Shown here: piece after piece, positions 51,225-60,859 of the stretch | How the letters are laid out: each line of letters opens with the position of its first letter | How positions within the stretch are numbered: position 1 is the stretch's first letter | Source: Fimbriimonadales bacterium | GTDB lineage: Bacteria; Armatimonadota; Fimbriimonadia; Fimbriimonadales; ATM1 | Length of the DNA: 64,000 bases | Direction: 5' to 3' | Assembly (NCBI GenBank): GCA_026129745.1 | Contig: JAHCHL010000015.1 | Span: 1 to 64,000, forward strand | Translations under genes and position numbers: made by a program | Notes under the pieces: generated by a model | Seen by the model: the letters and a program-made list of their open reading frames with translations, nothing else | Told to the model about the DNA's origin: nothing | The model's database searches: none

Positions 51225-52298
51225 CTATGAACCGTATGCACGAAAGTCCTTTGGGGTTCGATTGAGGATCTCGGCACCGGTTGCTCGGACCACGACGTCG
51301 TCCTCGATCCTGACCCCTCCGAAACCCTCGATGTACACACCTGGCTCGACGGTGAAAACCATCCCTTCCTCGAGTATGTCTTCGGACGCGGTGCTTAGGC
51401 TTCCTACATCGTGAACAAGACGGCCAAGACCGTGCCCCAATCCGTGGCCGAAGAACTGGTCGAGACTGTGCCTCGCCAAAACGTCTCTCGCGACTTTGTC
51501 GACATCTTTGCCAGCGGCACCCGGTCGTATCGCTTCGATTGCCGCAAGTTGGGCCTCTAGAACCGCGTTATAGACCTCTCGGTGCTTGGCAGTTGGCTCA
51601 CCAATGAGAACCGTCCGGGTCATGTCGCTGTTGAATCCGTCGACACACGCCCCAAAGTCCAAGGTTAGAAAATCGCCAGGCTCCAGCTTCTTGTCGCTCG
51701 GCACTCCGTGCGGCCTCGCGCTTCTTGCACCGGAAACAGCGATCACGTCGAATGCGACTGTCGCGCCCTGTCGCCGAATGAAGAACTCGATTTCGATGGC
51801 GATGTCGAGTTCGGTGACGCCGACCTGAAACAGCCGTTCCACATGATCAAAGCAGGCATCCGTAACTCCGCAGGCCGCCTTGATCCTCTCGATTTCCCAG
51901 TCGTACTTGACCATTCTCAAGCGGTCTGCGAGCTTCTCGACAGGGCGGAGATCGATGCCCGCCATTTTCTTCTCCCAACTTGAATGCTGGGCAAATGTGA
52001 CATGCTCAGCCTCAAATCCCAGCCTGGACGCTCCAAGCTTGCGAGCCTGCTCAGCAACCACTTCGGGATAGGTCTTCGGCGCCTGGAGGATCTCAACCGT
52101 CATTGAGTCGACCTGCTCTTTCGCCTGCTCTCGGTATCGAGAATCCGAGATGAAAACGGCATCGCTTGGCGTGATAATAACCATTGCCGTGCTTCCGGTA
52201 AATCCAGTAAGCCAGCCAACGTTCGTGGCATTAGAAATCAGGGCGGCATCGACATTGAGCTCCGACATCCGCTCGCGGAGTCTTTCGAGGGGTTTCAT
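51225..52298 (-). CDS. M24-family metallopeptidase, Xaa-Pro aminopeptidase type, 357 aa
   Basis: The pita-bread fold metal ligands are visible: Asp in TLDFGACVDGFNSDMTR, Asp of the same segment, His in FGHGLGHGLGRLVHD and Glu in VFTVEPGVYIEGFGGVRIEDD. The N-terminal creatinase domain reads NATNVGWLTGFTGS. ATG at 52298 overlaps the aroQ stop by four bases (ATGA) and is preferred to the upstream frame. Removes N-terminal residues before proline, or hydrolyses dipeptides (Xaa-Pro). Confidence 0.9.
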   Translation of the reverse strand: MKPLERLRERMSELNVDAALISNATNVGWLTGFTGSTAMVIITPSDAVFISDSRYREQAKEQVDSMTVEILQAPKTYPEVVAEQARKLGASRLGFEAEHVTFAQHSSWEKKMAGIDLRPVEKLADRLRMVKYDWEIERIKAACGVTDACFDHVERLFQVGVTELDIAIEIEFFIRRQGATVAFDVIAVSGARSARPHGVPSDKKLEPGDFLTLDFGACVDGFNSDMTRTVLIGEPTAKHREVYNAVLEAQLAAIEAIRPGAAGKDVDKVARDVLARHSLDQFFGHGLGHGLGRLVHDVGSLSTASEDILEEGMVFTVEPGVYIEGFGGVRIEDDVVVRATGAEILNRTPKDFRAYGS

Positions 52299-52747
52299 AG
52301 AAGTCGTTCGAGATGGTCGTCCATCGCTTCGAGTGCGAGAACATATCCGAATCCGCCTAAACCCGAGATTACACCCACGCAAACGTCAGAGATCAGCGAA
52401 GTCTTTCGAAATTCCTCTCTAGCGAAGATGTTCGATACGTGGACTTCGATCGTCGGCAACCGGACCCCAGATAGCGCATCTCGCAAAGAGATCGATGTGT
52501 GTCCAAGCCCGCCGGGGTTGATGATGATTCCCGATGCCCAATTGCGATGCTCGTGAATGGCGTCGATGAGCTGCCCTTCATGGTTGCTTTGGAAGATCCG
52601 GACTTCGAAACCGAGTTCGTCAGCCTTTTTCTGTACCAAAACGTCCACTTCCGCCAACGGCTGCTTGCCGTAAACGTCCGTTTCTCGGAATCCAAGCAAA
52701 TTCAGATTCGGCCCGTGGAGCACAAGGATCTTGCTGCCTTTAGGCAT
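52295..52747 (-). CDS. aroQ: Type II 3-dehydroquinate dehydratase
   Basis: Third step of the shikimate pathway, a small dodecameric enzyme. Conserved segments are HGPNLNLLGFRETDVYG (Tyr loop), QSNHEGQLID, INPGGLGHTSISLRDAL and EVHVSNIFAREEFRKTS. The 150-residue length is normal. ATG at 52747 gives the correct N-terminus and overlaps the end of the Trm112-like gene by eight bases. It sits in the overlapped glycosyltransferase - Trm112-like - aroQ - M24 peptidase unit. Confidence 0.94.
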   Translation of the reverse strand: MPKGSKILVLHGPNLNLLGFRETDVYGKQPLAEVDVLVQKKADELGFEVRIFQSNHEGQLIDAIHEHRNWASGIIINPGGLGHTSISLRDALSGVRLPTIEVHVSNIFAREEFRKTSLISDVCVGVISGLGGFGYVLALEAMDDHLERLL

Positions 52748-52937
52748 TCCCGTTTTTCTCCTTCTCGACTTCTTTTGGACTGAGCGCTTCCTCGACCAAC
52801 ATGTTTGGGATTCCGTCCTGGATCCGATACCCCCAGCCACATTCGGTACAAATGAGGAGACTTCCTGACAGCAACAGCGGAGGTCGAGAATCGCACTTTG
52901 GGCACGCTAAAACCGCCAAAAGGGATTCATCGATCAT
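52740..52937 (-). CDS. Trm112-like zinc-binding protein, 65 aa
   Basis: The N-terminal pattern LLAVLACPKCDSRPPLLL and LLICTECGWGYRIQDGIPNML match the Trm112 family, a small zinc-ribbon protein (four Cys: CPKC and CTEC). In eukaryotes and archaea it activates methyltransferases; in bacteria its role is not well known. ATG at 52937 is chosen since it overlaps the glycosyltransferase stop (ATGA); the frame is open upstream. The 65-residue length is usual for bacterial members. Confidence 0.85.
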   Translation of the reverse strand: MIDESLLAVLACPKCDSRPPLLLSGSLLICTECGWGYRIQDGIPNMLVEEALSPKEVEKEKNGNA

Positions 52938-54007
52938 TGGACCACCTCGCTGTACGCTTTCAAGGTTCGACGAGCCGTTTCGTGCCAACTGAATTGGCTA
53001 GCCCGTTCCAATCCTCGCCTACGAAGCTCTTCAAGCATACTCGAATCGTCCAGCAAGGACGTGATTTTGGCTGCCCATGAGCTAGCGTCCATTGCGTCCA
53101 TCACGACTGCAGCGTCGCCGGCAACTTCTCTCAAAGCTCCTCCTGCCGAGGTGAGTACTGGCGCACCGCAGGCCATGGCCTCAAGTATCGGTATCCCAAA
53201 GCCCTCATAGTGGCTGGTGCATAAGTACAGAGATGCAAATGAGTAGAGGGCAGGCAACTCGGATTGAGGCAAAAATCCAGTGGGTATCACACGATCCGAC
53301 TTTGGCCGCGCTCCCCACTCGAACTTTCCGGTTACGACTAAGCGATGGAGAACAGAGTCAGGCAAGAGCTCTACGGCTCCGTATGCAAGGTCGAAGTTCT
53401 TCCTCGGCCATTGAGCGCTGACGGAAAGAATATAGGGCCTCACAATTCCCAGGCTTTCGAGCGTGGCCTCTCCCTCCTGGCCTGCAGGTTTGAAGACTTG
53501 GGGTGCGGCGAGCGGAGTGACGTCGATCTTTTTGGCAGGCACATCGATGTATCGAAGGATGTCTCGCTTACTGGTTTCGCTGACGGTGATCACTTTCTTC
53601 GCCCGGCGGGCTGAACTTGGGACAAACCTTTGTAGGATCGCCCGATCGCGCGGCTTGAACCACTCTGGCCCGATAAAGAACGAAACGTCATGAATGGTCG
53701 TTATTCCGTTTCTTGCCAATGGACTCAAGCTGTATTGAGTGTGAAACGCTTTTGCCCCCAGACGGCGAGCAGCGAGGGGCATCGTCACCATGCTGAACCA
53801 CCTCGGATGTGCGCTTCTCAGTGCGACCCATCGAAAATTCCCTGGCAAGTTCGGAACAACCGAGGGCTTAGGGGCGTTCGAAAGCAATAGAAAGTCGAAT
53901 TCGGATTCGACCTCTCCAAGCGCCTCGACAAGGCAAGTCCAGTAAGTTGCATCGCCGGTCCGTTCGGACCCGACGAGGGTGGCATCGATTGCTACGACGG
54001 GACGCAT
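52934..54007 (-). CDS. Glycosyltransferase family 4-type (GT-B), 357 aa
   Basis: The C-terminal half has the GT-B donor site: YILSVSAQWPRKNFDLAYGA and EGFGIPILEAMACGAPVLTS (the E-x7-E motif). The N-terminal half has the acceptor-side Rossmann region (SERTGDATYWT, DVSFFIGPEW). The sugar donor and acceptor are unknown. ATG at 54007 is preferred to one at 54046. It starts the tight four-gene unit and lies about 60 bp from a divergent gene. Confidence 0.88.
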   Translation of the reverse strand: MRPVVAIDATLVGSERTGDATYWTCLVEALGEVESEFDFLLLSNAPKPSVVPNLPGNFRWVALRSAHPRWFSMVTMPLAARRLGAKAFHTQYSLSPLARNGITTIHDVSFFIGPEWFKPRDRAILQRFVPSSARRAKKVITVSETSKRDILRYIDVPAKKIDVTPLAAPQVFKPAGQEGEATLESLGIVRPYILSVSAQWPRKNFDLAYGAVELLPDSVLHRLVVTGKFEWGARPKSDRVIPTGFLPQSELPALYSFASLYLCTSHYEGFGIPILEAMACGAPVLTSAGGALREVAGDAAVVMDAMDASSWAAKITSLLDDSSMLEELRRRGLERASQFSWHETARRTLKAYSEVVQ

Positions 54008-54067
54008 GGAAGGGGTTTGGCCCGGATTCTGCTTGCAATCATACATAATCGACGCCGGAGTCTTTGA

Positions 54068-54427
54068 ATGAAGCGAACGAACGGATTTGTCTTGGGCAGC
54101 ATCTTAGTGGCGCTGATCGGTGGTGTGGTGGTCATCCAGACCCTCAATCAAGCCGGAACGGGCCAAGATCACGATCACAACCCCCAGCAGGCCGCAGCTC
54201 AAGGCCCGCCACCCAAGCCGAGTGAGCCAAGCCTCGACGAACTGAATCAGGCGGTTGCGCCCAAACAGCAAGGCCCAACGAACATGGCAGGCCAGATTCC
54301 CGACAACGAGAAGTTTCGTCCCGCAGACAACTCGTCGACGCTACCATCGAGCATGTGGTATCGGGGGTCCCGCACTCCTCAGAGCGAAGAAGAGTGGCGT
54401 GGTCAATCCAGGCCGAGCGACGAATAG
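54068..54427 (+). CDS. Hypothetical single-TM protein, 119 aa
   Basis: Basic start (MKRTNG), hydrophobic segment at residues about 7-25 (FVLGSILVALIGGVVVIQT), then a low-complexity Gln-, Pro- and His-rich region (QDHDHNPQQAAAQG) that is probably unstructured outside the membrane. A GGAG site is just upstream. No family known. It lies between a divergent glycosyltransferase and ftsK. Confidence 0.5.
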   Translation: MKRTNGFVLGSILVALIGGVVVIQTLNQAGTGQDHDHNPQQAAAQGPPPKPSEPSLDELNQAVAPKQQGPTNMAGQIPDNEKFRPADNSSTLPSSMWYRGSRTPQSEEEWRGQSRPSDE

Positions 54428-54432
54428 CCTGC

Positions 54433-54438
54433 TATAAT
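54433..54438 (+). promoter_or_regulatory. -10-like box upstream of ftsK
   Basis: TATAAT at 54433-54438 in TGCTATAATC, about 42 bases upstream of the ftsK ATG, which has a GGAGG site. A -35 box is not clear. The small gene at 54068 ends only six bases before, so this promoter would lie in the short intergenic gap. Confidence 0.4.
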
Positions 54439-54479
54439 CTGCCCCAGGGCTAAGCCCCTACGCTGACACGGAGGTTGGC

Positions 54480-56618
54480 ATGGGCTCAACTATGAGGCCT
54501 TCTCGCACCGCGCGCCGCGCTCGGGCAGAAAACGAGCATCGCGCATTCGACATTGCAGGCGTTCTATTGATCGCTGCGGGTCTTGTTTCGCTGGTATCGC
54601 TGATCCGTTCCGATTCCGGGATTTTTGGAGCAATCGCTGGCGGAGTTCTAAGGTCGTCATTCGGCGCGGGCGCGTGGGTCTTTCCTTTCTTGCTCATCGC
54701 GGTGGGAATTGCGATCATATTGGGTCATCGCTCGTTTAGGATTGGAGCGTCAGTCGCCGGTGTGATTATTCTGTTCATCAGTTTGCTCGGGTTCATGGCG
54801 AGAACCGATGCGATTTCAGGAGACTATTTCGATCCAAATGCGGTCGCATTGTCGGGTGGGTACGTCGGAGCTGTCGTTGCATGGCTCCTTCAGGCGATGC
54901 TTGGAGAAGGCAAGTGGATCGGCCTTGGCGCACTCGCAATGGTGGGCATCATTCTCACCGTAAACACTCCGCTCCAAGCGATCTTGCAATCCCTGCGCGA
55001 GCGCACAGAAAGGCTTCGCAAGCCGAAACAGATTCGCTATTCGCCTAAGCAAGAGCCCAAAGCAGTTGTGAAAGCGCGAGTGCAAGATTCGTCAGACGAA
55101 GCCGAATCCGTCACGGTGGCAAAGCCTCGAATCACGAATGATGCAGCGACAGTCAAGCCAAGTGCGGTGACGCAAAGCATTCCGAAGGAGGGCTATTCGC
55201 TTCCTCCGCTGTCGATCCTCCAAGAGCCGGACGCGCGGCCGAAGCGAACGCAACAAGAAGTCCAGAACAACATCGACATACTCGAGCAAACACTTGAAGA
55301 ATTTGGCATCGAAGCAAACGTAGTCGAGATCGCGCATGGCCCGACTCTAACCCGATATGAAATTCAGCTTGGTCCCGGAATTCGCGTTTCGCGCGTGAAA
55401 AACTTGGGCGACAACCTTGCGATGAGTTTGTCAGCGAGCCACGTAAGGGTTGAAGCGCCGATTCCTGGAAAAGCTGCCATCGGTGTGGAAGTTCCGAATT
55501 CGAAGCGTGCGACAGTAAGGCTTCGAGAAGTTGCGGACACGGAAGAGTTCATGAAGCATCCGAGCCGTGTTGCAATTTGTCTTGGTCAGGACGTCAGCGG
55601 TCAGAACGTTTATGCAGACCTTGCAAAAATGCCACACCTTCTCATCGGTGGAGCGACGAACAGCGGAAAGTCGATTGGTCTTGCCACGATCATCACGTCG
55701 CTTCTTATGCGCAACACGCCGAAAGACGTGAAACTAATGCTTTTGGATCCGAAGCGAGTCGAATTGACTTTGTTCGACGAGATTCCGCACTTGCTTTGCC
55801 CAGTTGTGCGAGACATCAAGCAAATGCCTGCGGCGCTAAGAATGGCATGGCGCGAGATGGATCGGCGGTATGACCTCTTTGCGGAGGCAAAAGCGCGAAA
55901 CATCGAAGCGTATAACTCGCAAGCGACATTCGCCGATAAGCTTCCTTACATTGTCGTAGTCATCGACGAACTTGCAGACCTCATGATTCAAGCAAGTGCA
56001 GAAGTTGAGACATCGATCTGTCGACTTGCCCAGCTCGCGCGAGCGACCGGCATTCATCTCATCATTGCGACACAAAGACCGAGTGTCGATGTCATTACAG
56101 GAACAATCAAAGCGAACATCAGCAGCCGAATCGCTTTTGCAGTTTCGAGTGCTATCGATTCTCGAACGATTCTCGATTGCCAGGGCGCGGAGAATTTGAT
56201 CGGTCAAGGCGATATGCTCTTCCTTCCCATCGACGCGAACAAACCCGTGCGCATTCAAGGCTGTTACATTTCAGAGAAAGAGATCGCGGACGTCTGCGAA
56301 CATTGGCGAAAGCAAGCTCCTCCAGAGTATGTGATGGACCCTGCATCTGCCGCAATCGAAAGAGAAGAAGCGAGATATGAAGGCGAAGAGAGCGATCCCT
56401 TTTATGAAGACGCGGTTCGTTGGGTTGCCGAGAGGGGCCAAGCTTCGACATCGATGCTTCAGCGGCGTTTCGCAATTGGCTTCCAACGTGCATCGCGGTT
56501 GCTCGACATGATGGAAGAGCGCGGAATTGTCGCCCCGAGGGACGGCCCACGTCCGCGCGAAGTGTTGATCAGCGTTACCGAGGCCGAGCAAATGTTTGGC
56601 ACGGGCGCGATCGATTAG
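54480..56618 (+). CDS. ftsK: DNA translocase FtsK/SpoIIIE
   Basis: Pumps chromosome DNA across the closing division septum. The N-terminal part has about four membrane segments (residues 30-160), then a linker and the motor: Walker A GGATNSGKSIGL (about residue 392), Walker B VVVIDELADLM and the downstream QRPSVDVITG segment. The C-terminal winged-helix gamma domain (DPFYEDAVRWVAERGQASTS, then LLDMMEERGIV) reads KOPS-type sequences. The 712 residues are short compared with E. coli FtsK but usual for SpoIIIE-like proteins. ATG after GGAGG at the right distance. Confidence 0.95.
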   Translation: MGSTMRPSRTARRARAENEHRAFDIAGVLLIAAGLVSLVSLIRSDSGIFGAIAGGVLRSSFGAGAWVFPFLLIAVGIAIILGHRSFRIGASVAGVIILFISLLGFMARTDAISGDYFDPNAVALSGGYVGAVVAWLLQAMLGEGKWIGLGALAMVGIILTVNTPLQAILQSLRERTERLRKPKQIRYSPKQEPKAVVKARVQDSSDEAESVTVAKPRITNDAATVKPSAVTQSIPKEGYSLPPLSILQEPDARPKRTQQEVQNNIDILEQTLEEFGIEANVVEIAHGPTLTRYEIQLGPGIRVSRVKNLGDNLAMSLSASHVRVEAPIPGKAAIGVEVPNSKRATVRLREVADTEEFMKHPSRVAICLGQDVSGQNVYADLAKMPHLLIGGATNSGKSIGLATIITSLLMRNTPKDVKLMLLDPKRVELTLFDEIPHLLCPVVRDIKQMPAALRMAWREMDRRYDLFAEAKARNIEAYNSQATFADKLPYIVVVIDELADLMIQASAEVETSICRLAQLARATGIHLIIATQRPSVDVITGTIKANISSRIAFAVSSAIDSRTILDCQGAENLIGQGDMLFLPIDANKPVRIQGCYISEKEIADVCEHWRKQAPPEYVMDPASAAIEREEARYEGEESDPFYEDAVRWVAERGQASTSMLQRRFAIGFQRASRLLDMMEERGIVAPRDGPRPREVLISVTEAEQMFGTGAID

Positions 56619-56638
56619 CCAAAGCGGTATTCTGCAGC

Positions 56639-57535
56639 ATGCCGCTGTGGCCATTTGGAAAGAAGAAGAAGCCGAGCCAAGCCCCAATTGCGATCAATCG
56701 CAACTTCTACCTTTCGATCCTCGCTGGGCCTGGCGCGTTGCCGCCCATTCTCCAAATTGTGAATCCACAAGGCACAAACGGCGCAGTTCAGGGATTTGGC
56801 GCTCCACTTTCAGAAGGCGCCTCCAAAGATCTTCTCAACGAACCTCTAACGACGGGCGCGTATGTACTCACAACGACTGACAAGCTGACCATTCTGCGCA
56901 TGGACGTTTTTCGCAGGGCTGATGTCAGTAATTTCAACATTCCAACTGACCCAATGCAGCTTGAAGCAGCGAAACTGACTGGTCGCCGACTTGCAAGGGC
57001 AGAACAAAGCGAGTGGCTTGTCAACTTGCAGTTTCAGGGATACAGTCCCGATGCTTACATTTCTGTCAACTATATGCTCGACATCGCATCGAGAATCGCA
57101 GCGTTGACAGATGGAGTCGTGGCGGATCCACTTGCCGAAGTGTATCGATTGCCGGACGAACTGACAGTCGTGCCCAAGCTTGATCCGCGCATCGACTTTC
57201 GAGAAGTCGGCTCCATCCGCGCTATCCGACTCGAAGACGGAGTGTGGGTGAGCACACGTGGAATGGTTAAATTCGATTTGCCGGAGTATGAAATGTTCGG
57301 ACTTTCCGATGACCTCGTCGACGCAGCCGCCCGAATGTTGATATCTGCTGCACAACAAACCTTGATCGGAGTTCCGCTACGTGAAGGCGACACAGCCTTT
57401 GCCATGAACGAACCTCTGCAAGTTGTTGCTGGCTCGCGTGGAGATTGGGATGGCCGAGAAGTCTTCGAACTGCGAGACCGATCAGGTTCTGGTGCGTCAA
57501 GCGGCGTTAGAGCTTGGATGGATCAGGGCAATTGA
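56639..57535 (+). CDS. Hypothetical protein, 298 aa
   Basis: ATG at 56639 (MPLWPFGKKKKPSQ) is preferred to a longer frame reaching into ftsK. The protein is soluble, without signal or membrane segments, and has no motif I recognise. Conserved-looking phrases include PLWPFGKKKK at the N-terminus, LSILAGPGALPPIL and the C-terminal VFELRDRSGSG. It starts 21 bp after ftsK and may be cotranscribed. Confidence 0.55.
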   Translation: MPLWPFGKKKKPSQAPIAINRNFYLSILAGPGALPPILQIVNPQGTNGAVQGFGAPLSEGASKDLLNEPLTTGAYVLTTTDKLTILRMDVFRRADVSNFNIPTDPMQLEAAKLTGRRLARAEQSEWLVNLQFQGYSPDAYISVNYMLDIASRIAALTDGVVADPLAEVYRLPDELTVVPKLDPRIDFREVGSIRAIRLEDGVWVSTRGMVKFDLPEYEMFGLSDDLVDAAARMLISAAQQTLIGVPLREGDTAFAMNEPLQVVAGSRGDWDGREVFELRDRSGSGASSGVRAWMDQGN

Positions 57536-57538
57536 TTC

Positions 57539-57550
57539 ATTGAATTCAAT
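57539..57550. promoter_or_regulatory. 12-bp perfect palindrome in the gap upstream of the lipoprotein hydrolase gene
   Basis: ATTGAATTCAAT is self-complementary, and the flanking TTGATT and AATCAA extend the symmetry imperfectly. It lies 38 bases upstream of the ATG at 57589 and could be an operator. A TAAGAT box lies six bases before that ATG. Confidence 0.35.
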
Positions 57551-57588
57551 CAAAGCAATTCAGAAAACAATTGACGTAAGATAATTGT

Positions 57589-58380
57589 ATGAGAGTGTCA
57601 CTCGCAGTACTGATCTGTTTGCTGTTGGGTTGCGCAAAAGTTGACACAACGAAGTCGGAAGCGACACAGGAGAAGAAGCCGGTCGCTGTCATGATTCATG
57701 GCGCAGGCGGTGGCGGCTGGGAGTGGGATTTCTGGAAAGAAGTGTTCGAAAGAGAAGGTTGGGAGGTCGTCGCTCCTGATTTAATGCCAGCAGAAGGTGG
57801 CCTTGCGGCAACGAGTTTCGAAGATTACGTTGCGCAAGTGGTCTCATGGTGTCCACGTGACAAGCCGTTCGTTTTGATCGGTGCGAGCATGGGAGGAATT
57901 CTTGCACTGAAAGCAGCAGAGAGAGTCGAACCAGTTGCAATTGTCATCGTCAATGGCGTTCCGCCTAAAGGTGCAACTTCATTCAAGCGCACCGAAGAAG
58001 TGCCCGATGTCATCGAGTGGGAGGGTGGCCCTTTGCAAGACACGCGCGACGCGCTATGGGACAGCGATGGGAAGACAATTCTCTGGGCACACGAAAGGTG
58101 GCGAAACGAGTCAGGCAGAGTGCTGCGCGATATCCGAGAAGCCGAGGCGCAAGTTCCGAAAGTCCCGGTTCTTGTCATTGCTTCACGACAGGACACGGAC
58201 ATTCCGCCCGAAATCAGCCACGAACTTGCGCGATACCTTGCATGCGACTACGCCGAGTACGCGAACATGAGCCATGTCGGGCCGTTGCTTGGAATGAGGG
58301 CGCACGCAGTTGCAAAGCAAACGCTTGAATGGGTGCGTTCAAAAGTCACTTTCCAAATCTCTCCAGAATCCAGTCGGTGA
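57589..58380 (+). CDS. Alpha/beta hydrolase lipoprotein, 263 aa
   Basis: Lipoprotein signal at residues about 1-15 (LAVLICLLLGC). The hydrolase core has the oxyanion region HGAGGGGWEW, nucleophile elbow GASMGG, the acid in SRQDTD and the final His in NMSHVGP. Family members include esterases and small lactonases, and the substrate is unknown. It converges with the next gene, overlapping by 35 bases. Confidence 0.8.
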   Translation: MRVSLAVLICLLLGCAKVDTTKSEATQEKKPVAVMIHGAGGGGWEWDFWKEVFEREGWEVVAPDLMPAEGGLAATSFEDYVAQVVSWCPRDKPFVLIGASMGGILALKAAERVEPVAIVIVNGVPPKGATSFKRTEEVPDVIEWEGGPLQDTRDALWDSDGKTILWAHERWRNESGRVLRDIREAEAQVPKVPVLVIASRQDTDIPPEISHELARYLACDYAEYANMSHVGPLLGMRAHAVAKQTLEWVRSKVTFQISPESSR

Positions 58381-59734
58381 TCATTTTAAGAACATCGGTT
58401 GAGAAAGTCTCTTCGATCTGACCATACTCTGAAGGAAGTCCTGTGCTTGCAGTCTGAAACAGGTGATTGAGCTTTGCGAACTCTTTTATCGTGATGTCCT
58501 TGTTTCCTCCTTCTCGAAGTGCCCTTTCAATTTCTGGAAGATTCTGTTTTGGATCGACTTGCAGGTCTAATTCTCCGTTGACTGCGAGCACCGGCACCGT
58601 CACCTTTCTCAATGCGTCGCGTGGATCGAACGTGAGGAAATAGCGAAACCATGGAGTGAGCAAAGCATCCATCTGGGTGTTCCACTGAGCACGTGCGGAT
58701 ACGGTGGCTTCATCCTCGCCCACGAAGTGCGCATCGACAATCTGCTTCAGCTCGCTGGCGTCCTCTCCTTCTTTCAGCGTTTTGAATCTCTCAACGATTT
58801 TGTCCCACAGCTTCGTTTGCTCTTCGATATCGGCGTCGCTGACTCCGGATGCCTTCATGATGAGCCGCTGCTGGAGCCGTAGGATGTCGGCACCAGGAAC
58901 TCCTGGGCCTGCAAGAAGAACGATGAACGCGACATTTGTGGACCTAATCGCGGCTTTAGGAGCGATAAGCCCCCCCTCGCTGTGACCCGCGATTCCTATC
59001 TTGCTCGAATCGATTTCTTCTCGAGTTGCGAGGAAGTCGATTGCAGCAAGCGCGTCATAAGTGAAGTCTTCGGTCGTCGCCGTGGCGAAATTGCCACCTG
59101 ACTTTCCAACTCCTCGGTCATCGTAGCGCAAGACCGCAACACCGTTGCGTGAAAGGTGATCTGCGATTACCCAGAACGGCTTGTGTCCCATCAGCGTCTC
59201 GTCACGGTCTTGCGGCCCGGAGCCGGATACCAATACGACCGCAGGAAACGGTCCTTCACCTTCGGGAATCGTGAGCGTGCCAGCGAGCTTGTGGCCATCT
59301 TTGGAGTTCTCAAACTCCACTTCGACCGCATTGTAGGGAAATGGCGGATTTGGATGCTGCGGTCGTTTCGGCTCCTCGATCTTGTCGGTCTTCCGGAGAC
59401 GAAGCGGTATTTCCGTGCCCGCTTGCCGAAACACCCCAACGATTTCCGATCCGTCCTCGCTCATCTTGCCCTCGAACTCTGCCATCAGGTTCGGCATTTC
59501 GAGCTTGAGCGTCCCGTTCGCGAACGTCGTTTTTTGAACGGGTATGCCACTGACGCCCTGGTCGGGGCTGTCGAGTTTCGCCGTATATGTGTCGCCCTCC
59601 TTTTCTATGTGAAAGACGATGCGAAGCCTAATTCCAGAAACATCAAGACTTCCGAGCCAAATGCCCACCGGCGACGACTGTGTCAGCGCCGGAACGAATA
59701 GCGCAACGAGAGCAGCAAGGATTGCAAGTCGCAT
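58346..59734 (-). CDS. Alpha/beta hydrolase with N-terminal beta-rich domain, secreted, 462 aa
   Basis: Signal peptide (MRLAILAALVALFVPALT), then a beta-rich region of about 110 residues and a C-terminal alpha/beta hydrolase with VLVSGSGPQDRDE, nucleophile GHSEGG, the acid in AVNGELDLQV and His in LNHLFQ. The layout matches serine aminopeptidase / dienelactone-type hydrolases of secreted esterase type. ATG at 59734 is clear. It converges with the lipoprotein hydrolase at 57589. Confidence 0.8.
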   Translation of the reverse strand: MRLAILAALVALFVPALTQSSPVGIWLGSLDVSGIRLRIVFHIEKEGDTYTAKLDSPDQGVSGIPVQKTTFANGTLKLEMPNLMAEFEGKMSEDGSEIVGVFRQAGTEIPLRLRKTDKIEEPKRPQHPNPPFPYNAVEVEFENSKDGHKLAGTLTIPEGEGPFPAVVLVSGSGPQDRDETLMGHKPFWVIADHLSRNGVAVLRYDDRGVGKSGGNFATATTEDFTYDALAAIDFLATREEIDSSKIGIAGHSEGGLIAPKAAIRSTNVAFIVLLAGPGVPGADILRLQQRLIMKASGVSDADIEEQTKLWDKIVERFKTLKEGEDASELKQIVDAHFVGEDEATVSARAQWNTQMDALLTPWFRYFLTFDPRDALRKVTVPVLAVNGELDLQVDPKQNLPEIERALREGGNKDITIKEFAKLNHLFQTASTGLPSEYGQIEETFSTDVLKMITDWILERFGK

Positions 59735-59851
59735 TCAGTCAGTTTACTGGCAAAGTTGGTAACTGGTGGCAATATTGAAGTTTCTATGTGGCGTTGAGAA
59801 CCTAAAGAAGTCTGGCAAGTTTCCGACAATCGGAGAGGGTAACAGGAAGCC

Positions 59852-60859
59852 ATGACAAAGATTGCCTTCATCACAGGAATCACGGGTCAGGACGGCTCGT
59901 ACCTCGCAGAATTATTGATTGGAAAAGGCTACGAAGTGCACGGCTTGATTCGCAGATCGAGCAGCTTCAACACAGGCCGAATTGACGCCATTTACGAGGA
60001 TCCTCACATCGATAATGCGAAGCTGGTCCTTCATCATGGCGATTTGAGTGACGGTTCGAATCTCGCCCGGTTGCTTACAAAGATTAATCCTCATGAAATC
60101 TATCACCTCGGCGCGCAGAGTCACGTGCGAGTCAGTTTCGACATACCGGAGTACACAGGCGATGTGACTGGCATTTCGACGCTGAGGCTTCTGGAGGCGA
60201 TTCGCGAAACAGAGATTCCTGCAAAGTTCTATCAAGCAAGCAGCAGCGAAATGTTTGGCGCAGCGCCGCCGCCACAGAATGAGAAAACGAACTTCTATCC
60301 GCGAAGCCCCTACGCCGTTGCGAAACTGTATTCGTATTGGACGACCGTCAATTACCGAGAAGCATATGGCATATTCGCGTGCAATGGCATTCTGTTCAAT
60401 CACGAATCGCCGAGACGCGGAGAGACGTTCGTAACTCGAAAGATCACGCGAGGACTTGCGAACATTCTTGCTGGCAAGCAGGACAAGATCTACCTTGGCA
60501 ATTTGGAAGCTCGACGAGACTGGGGATACGCGCCAGAGTATGTCGATGCGATGTGGCGAATGCTTCAGCATGAGAGGCCCGATGATTACGTCATTGCAAC
60601 TGGTGAGACTCATTCGGTACGCGAGTTCTTAGAAATCGCCTTTGGGTTGGTTGGCTTAGACTATGAGAAGCACGTGGGAATCGATCCTCGGTATTACCGT
60701 CCGACGGAAGTCGATGTGCTACTTGGAGACGCTTCGAAAGCGGAGCGGGAGTTGGGCTGGAAAGCGCAAACGAGCTTCCCTGAGCTTGTGCGAAAGATGG
60801 TCGAAGCTGACTTGAATGCCGTTGGAGTAGAGGTGCCGTGTCTAGCATCAGCAGCCTAG
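59852..60859 (+). CDS. gmd: GDP-mannose 4,6-dehydratase
   Basis: First step from GDP-mannose to GDP-fucose and related sugars. An extended [19 protein letters not shown] nucleotide-binding start, [12 protein letters not shown], and the YxxxK catalytic pair in [24 protein letters not shown] and the final [11 protein letters not shown] are Gmd-specific. The 335-residue length is typical. It is followed by fcl overlapping by 22 bases, so the two-step GDP-fucose route is complete here. Confidence 0.95.
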   Translation: MTKIAFITGITGQDGSYLAELLIGKGYEVHGLIRRSSSFNTGRIDAIYEDPHIDNAKLVLHHGDLSDGSNLARLLTKINPHEIYHLGAQSHVRVSFDIPEYTGDVTGISTLRLLEAIRETEIPAKFYQASSSEMFGAAPPPQNEKTNFYPRSPYAVAKLYSYWTTVNYREAYGIFACNGILFNHESPRRGETFVTRKITRGLANILAGKQDKIYLGNLEARRDWGYAPEYVDAMWRMLQHERPDDYVIATGETHSVREFLEIAFGLVGLDYEKHVGIDPRYYRPTEVDVLLGDASKAERELGWKAQTSFPELVRKMVEADLNAVGVEVPCLASAA

